A DNA stretch of 64,000 bases from Isoetes taiwanensis (lineage: Eukaryota > Streptophyta > Lycopodiopsida > Isoetales > Isoetaceae). Of this stretch, positions 36,027 to 47,415 are shown one piece after another. The position numbers and the translations under genes were made by a program. The stretch spans positions 372,001 through 436,000 of the forward strand of contig JAJEKV010000062.1 in assembly GCA_021234155.1 (NCBI GenBank). Direction: 5' to 3'. The notes below the pieces were generated by a model that ran no database searches, was not told the DNA's origin, and saw only the letters and a program-made list of their open reading frames with translations. The stretch's first letter is position 1; each line of letters opens with the position of its first letter.

Positions 36027-38449
36027 CAGATCCGATTAGGCAGCGCCGGAGCTCGCCGGATCTGATGATCTAGCGCCGCCCTGCTCCTTCCTCCTCGTCC
36101 TCTTCTCTACTGAAAATAGAGGAGAAAAGCAAAAACGCAGGCGTATATTCTCGTTTTCGTATGAGCAATTTATGGAATATTCCTCCCTTCGGGGAGCCCG
36201 TCGCCGGCTTTGGTCACAAATAAAAACCTGATGGAATATCTTTCTTGAATGGTATATTCTCCCGACTTAATAAACATAGGGCCTATTATAGGTTGTTTCT
36301 CGCTTTCACAGGTTATAAATACTGGTGTCCTCTAGGGCCCATAGCCCATTTGGTCTCTGTGGATGATAAAATCTCATTCTATTTTTGTGATCTTTGACGA
36401 GTTGGTATTATGATGATGTGCAATACTGGAAAACTTTTTAGCTCTAGCAAAAAACCTCCTATTGTTCTCTGACTATTCGGATATTCTAAGTTTCTAAGCG
36501 GAAATTTGTATAGCCTTTATATGAAAATTTACTCAAAATTCTCGTGCCATGCACTAACTTAACTGGAAAGTTTCAATTTTTAACTTTAAAAAGCCTTCTT
36601 TGCCCGGACGTTGTCCACAACTATTGGCTTGCAATTAATAGATATAATTATTGTTGTCGTTATGTTAGGTGTATCTCATAGGCTAGCTGGTCTTATAGAT
36701 GTTATTTTTAAAACTAGCAATTGAGATAGAAAGTGTTGTTTTGAAATGAACATTTGACTGCCGTCAGAATGCCGACGATTACTCATCTCCTCATGATTAT
36801 AGTTTATGTATTCCCTTCCCATAACTAGAGCACTACTACAAAAGGAACCAACACCTTTCCTCCTCTTCTTCCTACTTGATATATTCTCCTTTAGAATACT
36901 AAACAACTTCTTTTCCTTCCTCCTCTTCTTCATGCCTCTACTTTTTGGACGATAAGACTAATCTGACTAGGCAGTCAAAAATCTTCCAAGTTGAATCATG
37001 CTTGGGTTGTGCTTAGATGTAGGATTGCATTATCATTGGTGGGGCATATGCAAAGGAGTGGCCACATGGGCCCAAGTGCTACGCTGATACCAGATGTGAC
37101 TTAGCTTTAAAAGCGCACATGCTTCTTCGTCTTCTGTCTTCTATTAGTTGTTTAAAATTGTCCATAAACTCCACTTGGAGAACAATTCCATGGGATGGTC
37201 CTATGGAGAATCAATTTTTATGTGTTGGAGCATATGGCTTCATGTTCACTACATGTAAAGTTCATAAAGTAGCAAAAATTGGTCTACTTTTGAGGTTGGA
37301 TAAATGTTAAACAAATAAGATAACTTCATGTACAGAAGCTTCGATTCTAAAATTGATAATTTTTTCCTTGTCGTCAATTAGTTAATATTAATAGAATGTG
37401 TGGTTGTAAATTTCAATGCGAGGAACATGGTCATTTCATACATAAATTGCTGGTCATTATAGCTAAAACGTTTCTTAATTCACGAACGACGGATTTAATT
37501 TGTTTGGGAAGAATTGTTTAATGCTTTTCACGATGGGGGACTGGCATTTAGAAGGACAAAAGTTGTTTGTCAATGTATAATATGTAACATTCGCTTTGAA
37601 TTCAATCTGTGGAAAATGCCAAGAGTGGCAATATTTACTATGCTTTCAAAAACTTATACTATTGTTGGTAGTACTAAGCTTTCTATATTATAGAGCATTG
37701 ACTGGCAATTCAAGGGTGATAAACTTAGCATTTTAATAAGTTTGTTGTGATGATACCGACCAGTACATCTGTTGTACTCAATTGGCCCTCCGTCTAATCC
37801 ATTACCATTGAAATTGATCCAACTCACTAGATGAAGAATATGGAGGTGTTGAATCACCCACTCTATGATGGGCGGATCTCTACATATGAGAAGCATATAC
37901 CGTTGGTTAGAGTAACCCAAACCATATCATAATCTAGTAATAATGGCATTCCTATCATACATTGGGCACCGACAACGTAACTCATACCTACATATGGAGA
38001 TACTAATCTAGGCTCGGTGAGGGTGACTGATTGGGTATGGGTCTCAAGAGATATACATATTGATGGAATGTTCATAATATAATAGAATTGATGGTGTATG
38101 ATATTGCATTGTCTTATGCTTTCTGAACATAATGATAAGTATTTCTTCAAGATACAGTTGTCTAGGGTTGAGACACTGCACATAAGAATCAGGGTAGATA
38201 AATGCATTTACATCTCAATAGAACCGTAGGACCAAATATGAGATATTAAATCGATTATTTGTTCAATGGTTCAAGGATTAATAAGTGGTCAAATGAAAAT
38301 CGAGCAAGGTATCTTTTTATATTATAAAGTTTTACCGTAAGTGTTGGACCATGCCCTAATTTAGATGGCTCAGATTATCAGATTGCATCCGAAGGCCAAG
38401 ATTTATCGCATGACTTCTCACCACTGTGATTGGTTATCGCTTTGATCTC
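36027..38449. other. SMT2 upstream region and unassigned spacer
   Basis: The first ~200 bp (36027-36240) are GC-richer and probably hold the SMT2 5' untranslated region and promoter, including a pyrimidine-rich TTTTCTCCTC stretch when read on the minus strand; no clear TATA box is fixed. Beyond that the DNA is AT-rich with no supported gene. Confidence 0.45.
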
Positions 38450-39193
38450 TTAAGAGGAAAAGGAAAAGGGAGGATGAAAGGGAAAAATGAAGGTAAAAAG
38501 GCACGAGAAAAAAGGGAAGAGGGAAATGGGAAAAGGGAAGGGAAAAAAGGCATGGGAAAAGGGGAAGAGGAAAAGGGTGGTGAACGGGAAAGATAGCATG
38601 GGAAAAAGAAAAAAATAAGGTAAAAGAAAAGGGGGAGGAAGGAAAAGGAAGGGAAAAAGGGCAACGGGAAAAGGGGAAGAGGGAAAGGTCGAGGAAAAAG
38701 GGGAAGAGAAAAATGGTGGAGAAAAAAAAAAAAAAGGTATGGAAAAATAAAAAGGGAAAGGAAAAACGAAAAAGAAGGCGGAAACGGGACAAGGGAAAAT
38801 AGAAGGGAAAAAGGGCACGAGGAAACAGGAGAGGAAAATGGAAAAGCGGAAGATGGGAAGGGCATGGAAAAAATTTGAAGAGGAAAAGAGTGAGGAAAAG
38901 AAAAAAAAAGGGAAAAATAGCATGGAAAAGGGGAAAGGGAAAAGGAAAAGGAAAAAAAGGGGGATAGGAAAATGGGAAAAGGGAAGACAGTGGGAAAGGA
39001 GGAAAAGAAGCATGTAAAAAAGGTGAGGAAAAATAAATGGACAAAGGTATGGGAAAATAAAAATGGAAAGAGAAATGGAAAAGGAAGGGGGAAAGGAAAG
39101 GGAAAAAGGGCACACGAAAAAGGAGAAGGGATGAAAAAAGAAGGCAAAGGAAAAAGGAAAAGGGGCAAAGGGGGAAGGAAGGAAGGAAAAATT
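38450..39193 (+). repeat. Purine-rich tract 1 (GGGAAAAGG minisatellite)
   Basis: About 740 bp in which the plus strand is nearly all A and G. GGGAAAAGG words are punctuated every 40-70 bp by GGCAYG-type breaks (GGCACGAG, GGCATGGG, AGCATGGG, GGGCACACG). Because the complementary strand almost never forms stop codons, long Phe/Pro/Ser frames of 244-266 codons run across it in all three minus frames; these are not genes. Confidence 0.9.
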
Positions 39194-39774
39194 TTTGCCG
39201 ATCCGCGGAACCCAATGGGTTATGGGACCAAGTACATAAAAAGGGGCCAAGTCACGGACCGAAGTCCAAACAAGAACATGGGCGAAGCCTTAAACCAAAA
39301 CACTGGCGTGAGCCGAACACAACCATCATGACCCGGATTAAAACCACATGGGAAAAGACCGTTGCTGGGATGACTATGGCTGCTCCACAGATCCAAAATC
39401 CATCTTTGTTGCCTGGTAACAAGCATACCTTCATACCTCCGCGGCACAAGGCTTCACCAAAGCGACCCAACCGTAACCTCTTCACAACCGGGCGCCGGAA
39501 ACGGATGCCCCCAACGCCAATCGCCCGTGACGCTACAGGAAGGCGGCCTTTAAAACCGGCCAGTGGAAATCGCCCATCTGGAGGTGCCTCACCCACCCTC
39601 CACCAAGGCCAAGGCGCCAAAGAGCGCGGCTTACCCGTGATGCACGCAGCGACATCCACACAAAAGCACACATAGGGGCCATCCTTCACCGCCGCTTTCC
39701 GACGCCATCCATCACTTTACGATCCGGGCCGGGCCTGAAAGCGGCGCCAGTAAAGCGCCCGGCCAAAGCCCGGA
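39194..39774. other. GC-rich island between the purine tracts
   Basis: About 580 bp of CpG-containing, balanced sequence sharply bounded by the two purine tracts. It has overlapping frames on both strands (for example 39328-39675 plus, 39252-39689 minus), none of which I recognise. Its ends show neither terminal repeats nor an evident target duplication. Confidence 0.6.
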
Positions 39775-40551
39775 AAAGGGGGGAGGGGAGGGGATGAAAA
39801 ATGAAAAGAGCGCGAGGAAAAGGGAGAGGAAAATGTGGAAGAGAAAGAAGAAAAGGGCACGTGAATAATAGAAGAGGTAAATAGTGAGGAAAAAGAAAGA
39901 AAGCAAGTGAAAAAGAGCATGAAAAATGGGAAAAAAAAAACGAAAAAAAAAAAAAAAAAAAAGACAAAAAAGGGTATAGGGAAAGGAAAAAATGAAAAAG
40001 AGGAAGAGGGCGAGGAAATGAGGCAAAGGGGCACATAAAAAAGGTGCGAAAAAATGAATGGAAAAAGGCATGGAAAAAGAGAAAGGAAAAGAGAAAAGAA
40101 AAATGAAAGGGGGGGAAGGGAAAGGAAAAGTCACGGAAAAAAAGGGAAAAGAGCGGAAAAAGGATGAAAAGGAAGGAAAAGAAAAAGATAGATGGAAAGG
40201 GGGGGAGGAGGAAAAGGGAAAAGCGTACAAGAAAAAAGGGGAGAGAGAAATGGGAAAACGGAGGCATGGGATAAAGAGGAAGAAGACGGAGAAAGGAAGA
40301 AAAGGGGCACATGAAAAAGACGGGGAAAAGGAAACAAAAAAAGGGCGTGAAAAAAGGGAAAGGGAAAGAGAAAAGAAAGAGGAAAGAGAAGGGGAAAAAT
40401 GGCACGGGAAAATTAGGAAAAAGGGGAAAGACTGAAAAGGGAAGGGAAAAAGTCCATCAGAAAAAAGTGAAAGGGAAAATGAAAAAAGGGGAAAGGGAAG
40501 GGAATGGAAAAGGAGGGAAGATAGAACAAAAGACAAAGGAAAGGGAAAGGG
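39775..40551 (+). repeat. Purine-rich tract 2 (same family as tract 1)
   Basis: About 775 bp with the same purine bias on the same strand and the same punctuation words (GGGCACGTG, GAGCATG, GGTATAGGG, GGCATGG, GGCACGGG). It includes an A-rich run at about 39929-39965. Minus-strand frames of up to 283 codons are again composition artefacts. Confidence 0.9.
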
Positions 40552-41583
40552 TGTCGAATACACAAAAACCTATTATAGCTCAGCAATGTTGGACTTGGTT
40601 TCTATTATATTAGATTTATGAAAAGGAGTCTGAGATGAACATATTTCCGTCCGCACAGGTTCCCAACTTATGCCCAGCAACGCTGGGCACCATTACTAGT
40701 CTTCAATAGAGATAGAGAGTTTTATCGGTCTAAGGAAATTGATGCGTTGATTCTATATGAATAAGTGCCACCAAGAACTTATAAGATGCATATTACTGTA
40801 TTTTTAGATATGCTTGCAGACAGATTCATCATTTGGATAAATGCCTGAGCTGACGAACCAGATTGAATAAGAGTTCCAATGTTATAGTGATTTGCCCAAT
40901 TCCAAATGAACTGTATTTCGGTTATATTGCTATAATGAAGTTTTGACCATTCAATAATTGTATTATTCCTTTGTGTCTATTGCAAATAATCAAAATGTAT
41001 GACGAAGATCTTGACTTTTAGATATGGAAAGCACAAATGAAAAAGATTTTGTAAAATAAAAACGTATAGGAATTATTGTAAGTAGATAATATTGGTGATT
41101 CTAATATTTCAGCTAGTATTCTTGTAGGAAAAAGGAAGAATAGCTCTTCAGATGGTGCATTTGCAACAAGAAGTTTGGATGCAACTTCAACAAGTGGAGT
41201 CCATATGACTTCTAAGGAAAGTGATGGAGGTAAGATGAAAGAGGCCTATGCTATTTAAACCAGCAAAGTAGGAAAGATGTTAAAGATAAGAGGTAAAACT
41301 CCATGAGAAAAATAGAAGTATTTGCTCAAACACTTTGAGGAAAAAGCTTCTTCACAAATAGATATAGTTGCAAAGAATTAAGGAAACTAGGACTTAAAGA
41401 AAAGGATAATTTGACAAAGTTTTTCTCCAAGTTTGAGAATATTATGGCAGATCTTGAAGGTGCAGGGATGGTGCTGTTGAGCAACAAAAGTTGTTACATG
41501 TTGCTAGAGCCATGGAAAGGAATAGCAACTAGCCACTTTGATCAGAAATGTGGCCAAGACTCGTGAGATTGCTGAGGAAATTT

Positions 41584-42857
41584 TAATTTAATTTAATTTA
41601 ATTTATATCTAATGCTCACTTGGGACTCGAGAGGCCATGGAGCACATGAACATCTTGTTTACAGTTTAAGTAAAAAGGATCGGTGTGCATCCACCGTCCT
41701 TATGAAGAGCCCTAAACATGATGGTGGCATCAACCATAATGAATATAAATCTGTTGTCTGAACACCAAAATTGCTCCTAGTGTGCCCATATTCTGAACAT
41801 TGCAGGAATACATGTTGTTCATCCTCAACGCCCCCACGAATTACATATCTTTACAGTCACGTTTTACGGTGGTGTTCTTGCCCATCTCCTATTTCTACTT
41901 CGAGCTTATGGGATCCTCGTTTCGGTATCTGCAATCAAGCGCCTATATCCTTTTGGTATAGATGCATTTAAATAGTTTTGACATGTATATACATCCATAT
42001 GGTTAATGCCGGCCTCGACTTTGCGGCATCCTTTTTCTGGTTCAGCCCATAATTTGTCCATTGCCGACTTTTTCTAGCAAAAACAGGTGCTTCCTCTTTT
42101 ATCTGTAGACCGGTTTGAACTATTCAAGCCCCATTTGTTTGCCCATTGCATCAAATTTTTCTTCCAACCCTGATCTGATGCCATCATAGCGCGATGTGAA
42201 AGACGATTTGGATTCTGTGCCATAACTCGATTGTAGAAATTAACAGATTGGTATAAGCCTTCAAGTTCTAGAGGAAACATACCTACTTCCGCCAGCATGA
42301 TGGCATAGGGGATTTGGGATCTGATACCAAGCTCCTCTTTCAAAAACATTTTCTGAACTGCTTCTAACTCTTTCCATAGTCTGCTGGAAAGTTCGGGTCC
42401 CCAGATAGGTACACCATATAACAGAACCGTTTGAACTAGAGTCTTAAATAAGATTCTTTTCAGCCCCCAATCTGTGAGTGATGCCCTGCCGCATCTTGCC
42501 AGCATGCTGTACAGGGCAGCCTTGCCTCCCGATGATCTCCGTTTCACACAGTTTTTCCAGCTGTAATTTGATGCTATATCAATTCCTAAGTATTTGTAAC
42601 TATCAACAGTCTCCAGTATTTGGCCTTTGTATGTGAACTCGCCGAATACCATGATCTTGGATTTGGATAGGTTTACGCTCATTCTCTTTGATTCACAAAA
42701 CTGCTCCAAACTGCATAAATGGTCTTGTAGCACTTTCTTGTGATTTGCTAGCAGTACCACATCATCGGCATAAAGAAGTAATTGAATCACATACGTACCT
42801 AATTTTGTGCCTGCAAGAGATCTGGCTTTCAACCAATCTTCTAGTTCATCTATGAAA
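41584..42857 (-). mobile_element. 5'-truncated LINE inserted into the Copia gag region
   Basis: The minus-strand element runs from inside the RT domain (FIDELEDW at about 42855) to a 3' tail of TTAAA repeats at 41584-41612. Gag sequence resumes directly on both sides (ends AREIAEE-like at 41580; EKLVNDSN at about 42860). 5' truncation and a short simple-repeat tail are standard for LINE insertion. The same family recurs at 63040-64000. Confidence 0.88.
42074..42832 (-). pseudogene. LINE reverse transcriptase, C-terminal part
   Basis: A 252-codon open frame carries the RT active site in LLLYADDVVLLANHKK, then FCESKRMSVNLSKSKIM, YKYLGIDI and LVQTVLLYGVPIWGPE. These are standard blocks of plant non-LTR reverse transcriptases (RVT_1 and the following region). 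After the stop at 42074 the downstream sequence still shows NYLNASIP-like and CNSWG-type words in other frames, the remains of the CCHH-like C-terminus. The N-terminal endonuclease and the first RT blocks are absent because of truncation. Confidence 0.9.
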
Positions 42858-43390
42858 AACTGGTGAATGATTCAAACTGAATTTGACCAAGAGACGGTAT
42901 TCCTTGATAATTATGTTGATGCTGAAGTGTTGTTTACTTGAGAAGATAAATTTAAATGAAGGAGTTCTAGAGATTTACCTGTGGCAAGAGATAAAGGACA
43001 GGTTGGTCCTTGTTACCATTGTAAAATGCATGGTCACTTAAAAGTTGATTGCCTAAAACTGAAATATATGGAGTGTTCTAATTGTGGAAGTAAGGTATTT
43101 TTCTAATAGATGCTATAGTAATAAGAATGGAAAGAGGAAGAGCAAATAGAGGAACAAGAGCATTTAGAGGACGAGGTAGAGGTACTAGAAGACAAAGTGC
43201 AGCAGTAAATTTGACACAAGAAATGGAAGACGAGGAAATTGAAGAAGACGAAGATGCCGAAATATATAGTGCTACTATTTTCCTCTACTTCTAATAACGA
43301 AGAGTCTAATGATGAAAATGAAATGTTAAGCCTAGATAGTGGAGCAAAGAAACAGTAACAGGGTCGGCCAAATACTAAAGGAGAAAAGTG

Positions 43391-43426
43391 AGAATAGAAT
43401 AGAATAGAATAGAATAGAATAGAATA
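43391..43426. repeat. (AGAAT)n microsatellite
   Basis: Seven AGAAT units, probably the tail of the insert that follows. Confidence 0.95.
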
Positions 43427-43690
43427 AAGTTTTTATCGTCACCAATTGGTCTATGCGACCAGGACGGGGAGGCAACAAGCATATTCTTGTCAGGGTTAAC
43501 CCCTCCCCTAAGCCAGAAGGGTTGTTTGGGGAAAACCGACGAGGAATAGATTTTTGTCAAAAAGCATCTGAATACAAATACAAACACAAATACAAATATC
43601 ATGGGGAAGACATATGTGTACACGTATCAGGTAAGTGCCCGAGGGCCGAGCTGATCTCGGCGATCCATGATCTCTTGAAGGTATGATCCC
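43391..43690 (-). mobile_element. Probable SINE/LINE-type insert with (ATTCT)n tail
   Basis: Between the Copia protease word LDSGA and the later pre-integrase segment lies about 300 bp that does not belong to Copia. On the minus strand it ends ATAAAAACTTTATTCTATTCT, a short 3' tail of pentamer repeats, as non-LTR elements have. Inside it, ACAAATACAAA repeats give a valine/phenylalanine run in one frame. No RT or tRNA-like promoter boxes are clear, so the class is uncertain and the inner edge approximate. Confidence 0.45.
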
Positions 43691-43989
43691 AACTTTCGTA
43701 CCGAGTGCGTGCTTAAGATCTCATGCGGAGCAAAGCTAGTTATGTAAAGCTTGAAAATAGAGCACTCTAGAAAGTTCAAAGTGTAGGAATCTTAGAACTC
43801 TTCGATCTCAATGGGAAAGCAAGTCATGTTGACAGATGTCCTTTGTGTTCCTTCTCTTGTTAGAAACCTGATCTCTGTTAGTCAGTTAGTTGATACGGGC
43901 TATAAGGTAGTCTTTGAGAAAATGGAACTATATTTTTCAAAATGAAATCAAGTTCCTTAGTAAGGAGCAGGTTATAAGAGACAGCCTGT

Positions 43990-44260
43990 TCTGCGTCAGA
44001 AAAATCGTCAGAAACCTTTCATAGAATAGGCAATTTGCCCAGACTCATATGGCTGACGCATATTCTGGCGTATATTCTCTAAGGAAAAATCGTCAAATTT
44101 GCATCAGAATTTTCGTCAGATTTTCCTAATACAAAATCGTCACTTTTTTCGTCAAATTTAGCGTCAGAATTTGCATCAGAATTACGTCAAATTTTTCGTC
44201 AAAATGTACGTCAAATTTTTCGGCAGATTTGTATCAAAGTATCCGTTATATGCTTCATTA
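43990..44260. repeat. CACTA-type subterminal repeat array (CGTCAGA / CGTCAAATTT)
   Basis: From the exact point where Copia sequence stops, CGTCAGAA, CGTCAAATTT and GCATCAGAATT words recur over a dozen times. Plant CACTA elements often carry such GTCAG/GTCAAA arrays just inside their ends. The expected CACT terminus is not present at the junction and I could not pair it with an opposite end, so this may be a truncated element end. Confidence 0.55.
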
Positions 44261-44765
44261 GTGATTCATCAATTTTGTCATATTTTTGTCATTGCACAAG
44301 GCCATTTGCATTTTGTCTAGATTGTTTCTATATAATGATGTTTGTATTTAACAGGGTACAAATTCATAAAGAGATAAGAGTGCATATAGAAGAAAAAATT
44401 TTGTATTTAGATCTAATCATAGTTACATATCAAAATTGACAATCTTTACAATGCCAACAATGCTAAGAAGAGAATGGACTACAACAAACTACATCAGCAT
44501 GAAAAGGAGGAATTCAAAGTCTTTAATGAACGCTTCAACTGTAATCTTCAAGCTTTCTTAATTCCCTCCATTGTTATCTTACATAGCCAAGCAATAATCT
44601 CGCCATTAAAGTAGAAACTAGACAACAATAAAAACTTGAACATAAAAAATAGTAGTTACCTGGTTTAGAATTTATAGTTTAAAGCAGTATAACTCTTATT
44701 TTCAACCACCAACGAACATAAATTTATATTAGATCATAGTGTACAACTAGATGTCTAAAAATAAC

Positions 44766-44837
<72 letters not shown>

Positions 44838-45226
44838 TAAAGCCGAGAAGCTATGAGCAAGAACTATTGATGCAACATTTACATATACCTTTTCAGATTT
44901 TGTGTGTGTTAAGCCTTGAGCTGCAAGCAAGATCTCAAGCTCCTTGTCTTGAAAAGAAGGAATATTATCTAAGTTTAACTACCTTAAACAATGTCCTGAG
45001 ACAATATGTCCTATTACCTTAAACAATGTCCTAAAAAGTCGCATTTAATTAAAGTGCGTCAGATCCTGATGTTTGGGTCTCAGACTGAAAATGGAACTCA
45101 TACTAAAGGAAAAAATGAATTGAATGCTTGAATAGAATTATACATCATACACCAAGAACTGGGTCACTTGTTTTCCTCATAAATTTTACAAACCACGAGT
45201 TGAGAAAGTTTTCAAGCTTCTCAATA
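44261..45226. other. Unassigned stretch with a GATA microsatellite
   Basis: AT-rich, with no gene seen. It contains the (GATA)n run at 44768-44838. Confidence 0.5.
44768..44838. repeat. (GATA)n microsatellite
   Basis: About 17 uninterrupted GATA units. The serial YLSI frame on the minus strand is its translation. Confidence 0.97.
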
Positions 45227-47415
45227 TTATCTACCCTCATACAGTGCTATAGCATGGAGGTTACTCATGGCTTTGTCCATCTCTCTTTTGGGGATCATGT
45301 GGATCTTGTCCTTTGAAATGTGACAAGTTGGATATGACCATACCACACACTCCACCAATTCCCTCCTTTGAGGATCAACATGATTTTCCCTCCAGTTATT
45401 CTCCCAGTAGTCGGTGTATTGCTCCTTCAAGTTGCCCTTCTTGTGCCTTTCAATGGGCTCCCAATATTGAATTTGGAATCCAGGACGCAGCAACTCCTCT
45501 CCATCAGGCATGGTAGTGGTAACATCAGAGAGTGCCACCCCTAACTATATTGGACAATCCTCATCGCCAGGCCTTACTAGCACAAAGTATCCTTTCTTGA
45601 TGTCCTCAAAAGGATTTCACTCAGGAAGATCAAACCACTTCGGCTTTGAGGCCTTGCTTTCCACAAACCACTTGGAGCCATTGTTAGGATCCAAGTCAAC
45701 TTTCCTAGATATGCTTGCTCCATGAGAACCCTCTCATCTAGACTCTGGTAAGAACCCGTCTCTCGACCTCCCAACATGGCATTTACGTTTCTAAGCATGT
45801 CACAACTTTCTTCCAAAAATTGATTAGGGAGTCCATGTGATTTTTCTTCAGGGTGGAGGTGTGCTTTCCATTTTGAACATCATCCAGTGCATTATATAAT
45901 CCTGATGCTCTTCACTAGTTGGCTAGAGTCTTAATAGTCTTGAAGGGAGGAAGTGGTTTTGGCTGCCCTCTAGGAATAAGAACTTCACCTGTAGCCCCCC
46001 GTTGCCACAACTCGATTTCTTGTACAGGCATCCACAACTTATCACCTGGTCTCCACTTATATTGCATGATTGGCATTCCATCCCTAACTGAAGTGGCTTT
46101 GTGTGTCCTGTCAACCGATCCTTACCATCTAACAAGTATCCTTGACAAATGATTTCCAGTCTGCAACCTCATCCATCAAGAAAGCCATTGGGTTGGGGTT
46201 AATGCAGCTCTCAAACACATCCATTAGTTCAGGGAGACTAGTCACGTTTTCTCTCTTGAGCTTGGTAGAGAAAGTTTCGAGTAATGCATCTATATCATCA
46301 TGCAATATGCCCAACCATCATGAACCCCACCTTCACAATCTTGAATACTCCCACTGCTTCAGATATGACATTGCCCCAAACATCCATCTATTCTTTTTTT
46401 CTTTCCAACAGTTGTCCAATTGAACAGATAGCTCCTCCGACAGTTGTTTCTCAAGTAAAGGGAAGTCATCCCAAGTCCTCCTTGTTTCTTTCGACACCTT
46501 GGATGTGAGCTCATTTATCTGCCTTTGGTAATAGAGCAGTTGATCATCCATCAAAGCCTCAAAAATGGGGGACGATTGACCCTCTCTCTAATGTTCTCAA
46601 GCACTTGAAAATAGAATTCACATGAAAATTTGGATCATCCCTCCATAGATTAAGCCAGTTCCATGCCCATGTGTCAAGACACCCGCCAGACTTACTTCCA
46701 TCTGAAAAGCATTTTGACAACGTTTGGGCAAAGGATCTAGCTTTGGCAAAGAAAGTCTTGTGTTAGTCCATCTTATCATGAATTATACACAAAAATCTGT
46801 CAGTTGCATCTAGAAAAATGTTCTCCACTGCCAATACAACTGTCTACATGATATTTGGTCCCTTTGGTGATCTGGAGATTGCCCCCTGATTGCCATTCTT
46901 TCTTTCTCTATTGCAGTTGATGCAAGTGTATCCTTCAATTGAATACAAGTGTTGCACTTTGAGAATGACATGTGTTGCAAGACATACACGTCTGAGAAGT
47001 GAGTTTTCCATAACCTGCTGAAATGTGATTGAGAAAGAGGCCGACCTCCAGTAGTTTCTGGAATGGAATTGACCTCTTTAAGGCACTTTTTCTGGATGTA
47101 ATATTGTGGCAACACCCTTTGGACCACTCGTACACCGTGCTCGTTCGCCTTCAACTTATGAGGCATAGATTGAGACATATATCTCACAAAGCTCTTGAAG
47201 ACTGCAATGGCCTTCAAAGTATTTGCTTTAGGTTTCAAAGTCAGTGCATTGCCATGCTGGAACAACCTGTGTCCTTTTCTGACCTGCTCCCAATATCTAT
47301 AAAATGAAGTCTTGCTCATACCAAGAATCCATCTCAATGCTCTCAATACCTTCAGACCCCTCAATTGATAAAGTAATGTTCCTGTATTTTCATTATAGCA
47401 AGAATTTCTATACAA
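45227..47415 (-). pseudogene. Broken transposon-type gene with DNC..EKKN and H..DID motifs (DUF7869-like)
   Basis: Reading from 47415 down, frame pieces line up as one protein. At 46810-47415 is an N-terminal domain with CNTCIQLK and RPLSQSHFSRLW. Near 46760-46790 is IIHDKMD. At 46333-46554 is VQLDNCWKEKKNRWMFGAM. At 46129-46314 is VGILHDDIDALLETFS, then FLMDEVADWKSF. At about 46090 is GHTKPLQ. At 45227-45538 is the end, with GNLKEQYTDYWE and VECVVWSYPT. I recall this order (aspartate motif, DNCxxENKN, GHTHEDID) from a family of transposase-like proteins in seed-free plants, fungi and animals, often labelled DUF7869; the label is from memory. Several frameshifts and stops make it a pseudogene. 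It may belong to the element ending in the CGTCAG array. Confidence 0.65.

Larger units (their letters stand above)
41005..43985 (+). pseudogene. Second Copia element, gag to pre-integrase remnant, interrupted by two insertions
   Basis: Split over 41005-41583 and 42858-43985 around the LINE. Gag words are legible in broken frames: LDF*IWKAQMKK at about 41010, LGLKEKDNLTKFFSKFENIM at about 41390-41450 (UBN2-type gag). After the LINE comes a CCHC zinc knuckle, CYHCKMHGHLKVDC, at about 43012-43050. An Arg/Gly-rich stretch and an acidic stretch follow, then the protease motif LDSGA at about 43330. At about 43805-43915 is LTDVLCVPSLVRNLISVSQL, the segment between protease and GAG-pre-integrase. 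At 43985 the reading of KEQVIRD-like pol stops at the next insertion. RT, RNase H and both LTRs were not found; a TGTTGGACTT at 40589 could be an LTR start but is unsupported. Confidence 0.8.

Noticed and set aside
35646-36065. 139-codon plus frame
   Set aside because: Antisense shadow of the SMT2 coding region and its 5' flank.
36828-36850. CACTACTACAAAAGGAA, similar to a grass CACTA terminus
   Set aside because: No inverted partner, no target duplication and no subterminal array could be found.
38418-39250. Open frames of 244-266 codons on the minus strand
   Set aside because: All three minus frames are open at once because the strand is almost pure pyrimidine and cannot form stops; the product would be only Phe, Pro, Ser and Leu.
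39686-40563. Open frames of 239 and 283 codons on the minus strand, and lysine-rich plus frames
   Set aside because: Same composition artefact in the second purine tract.
40589-40980. TGTTGGACTTGG as the 5' LTR start of the second Copia element
   Set aside because: No primer-binding site follows at a sensible distance and no second LTR copy is present to compare.
44724-44930. 68-codon minus frame with a YLSI repeat
   Set aside because: Translation of the GATA microsatellite.
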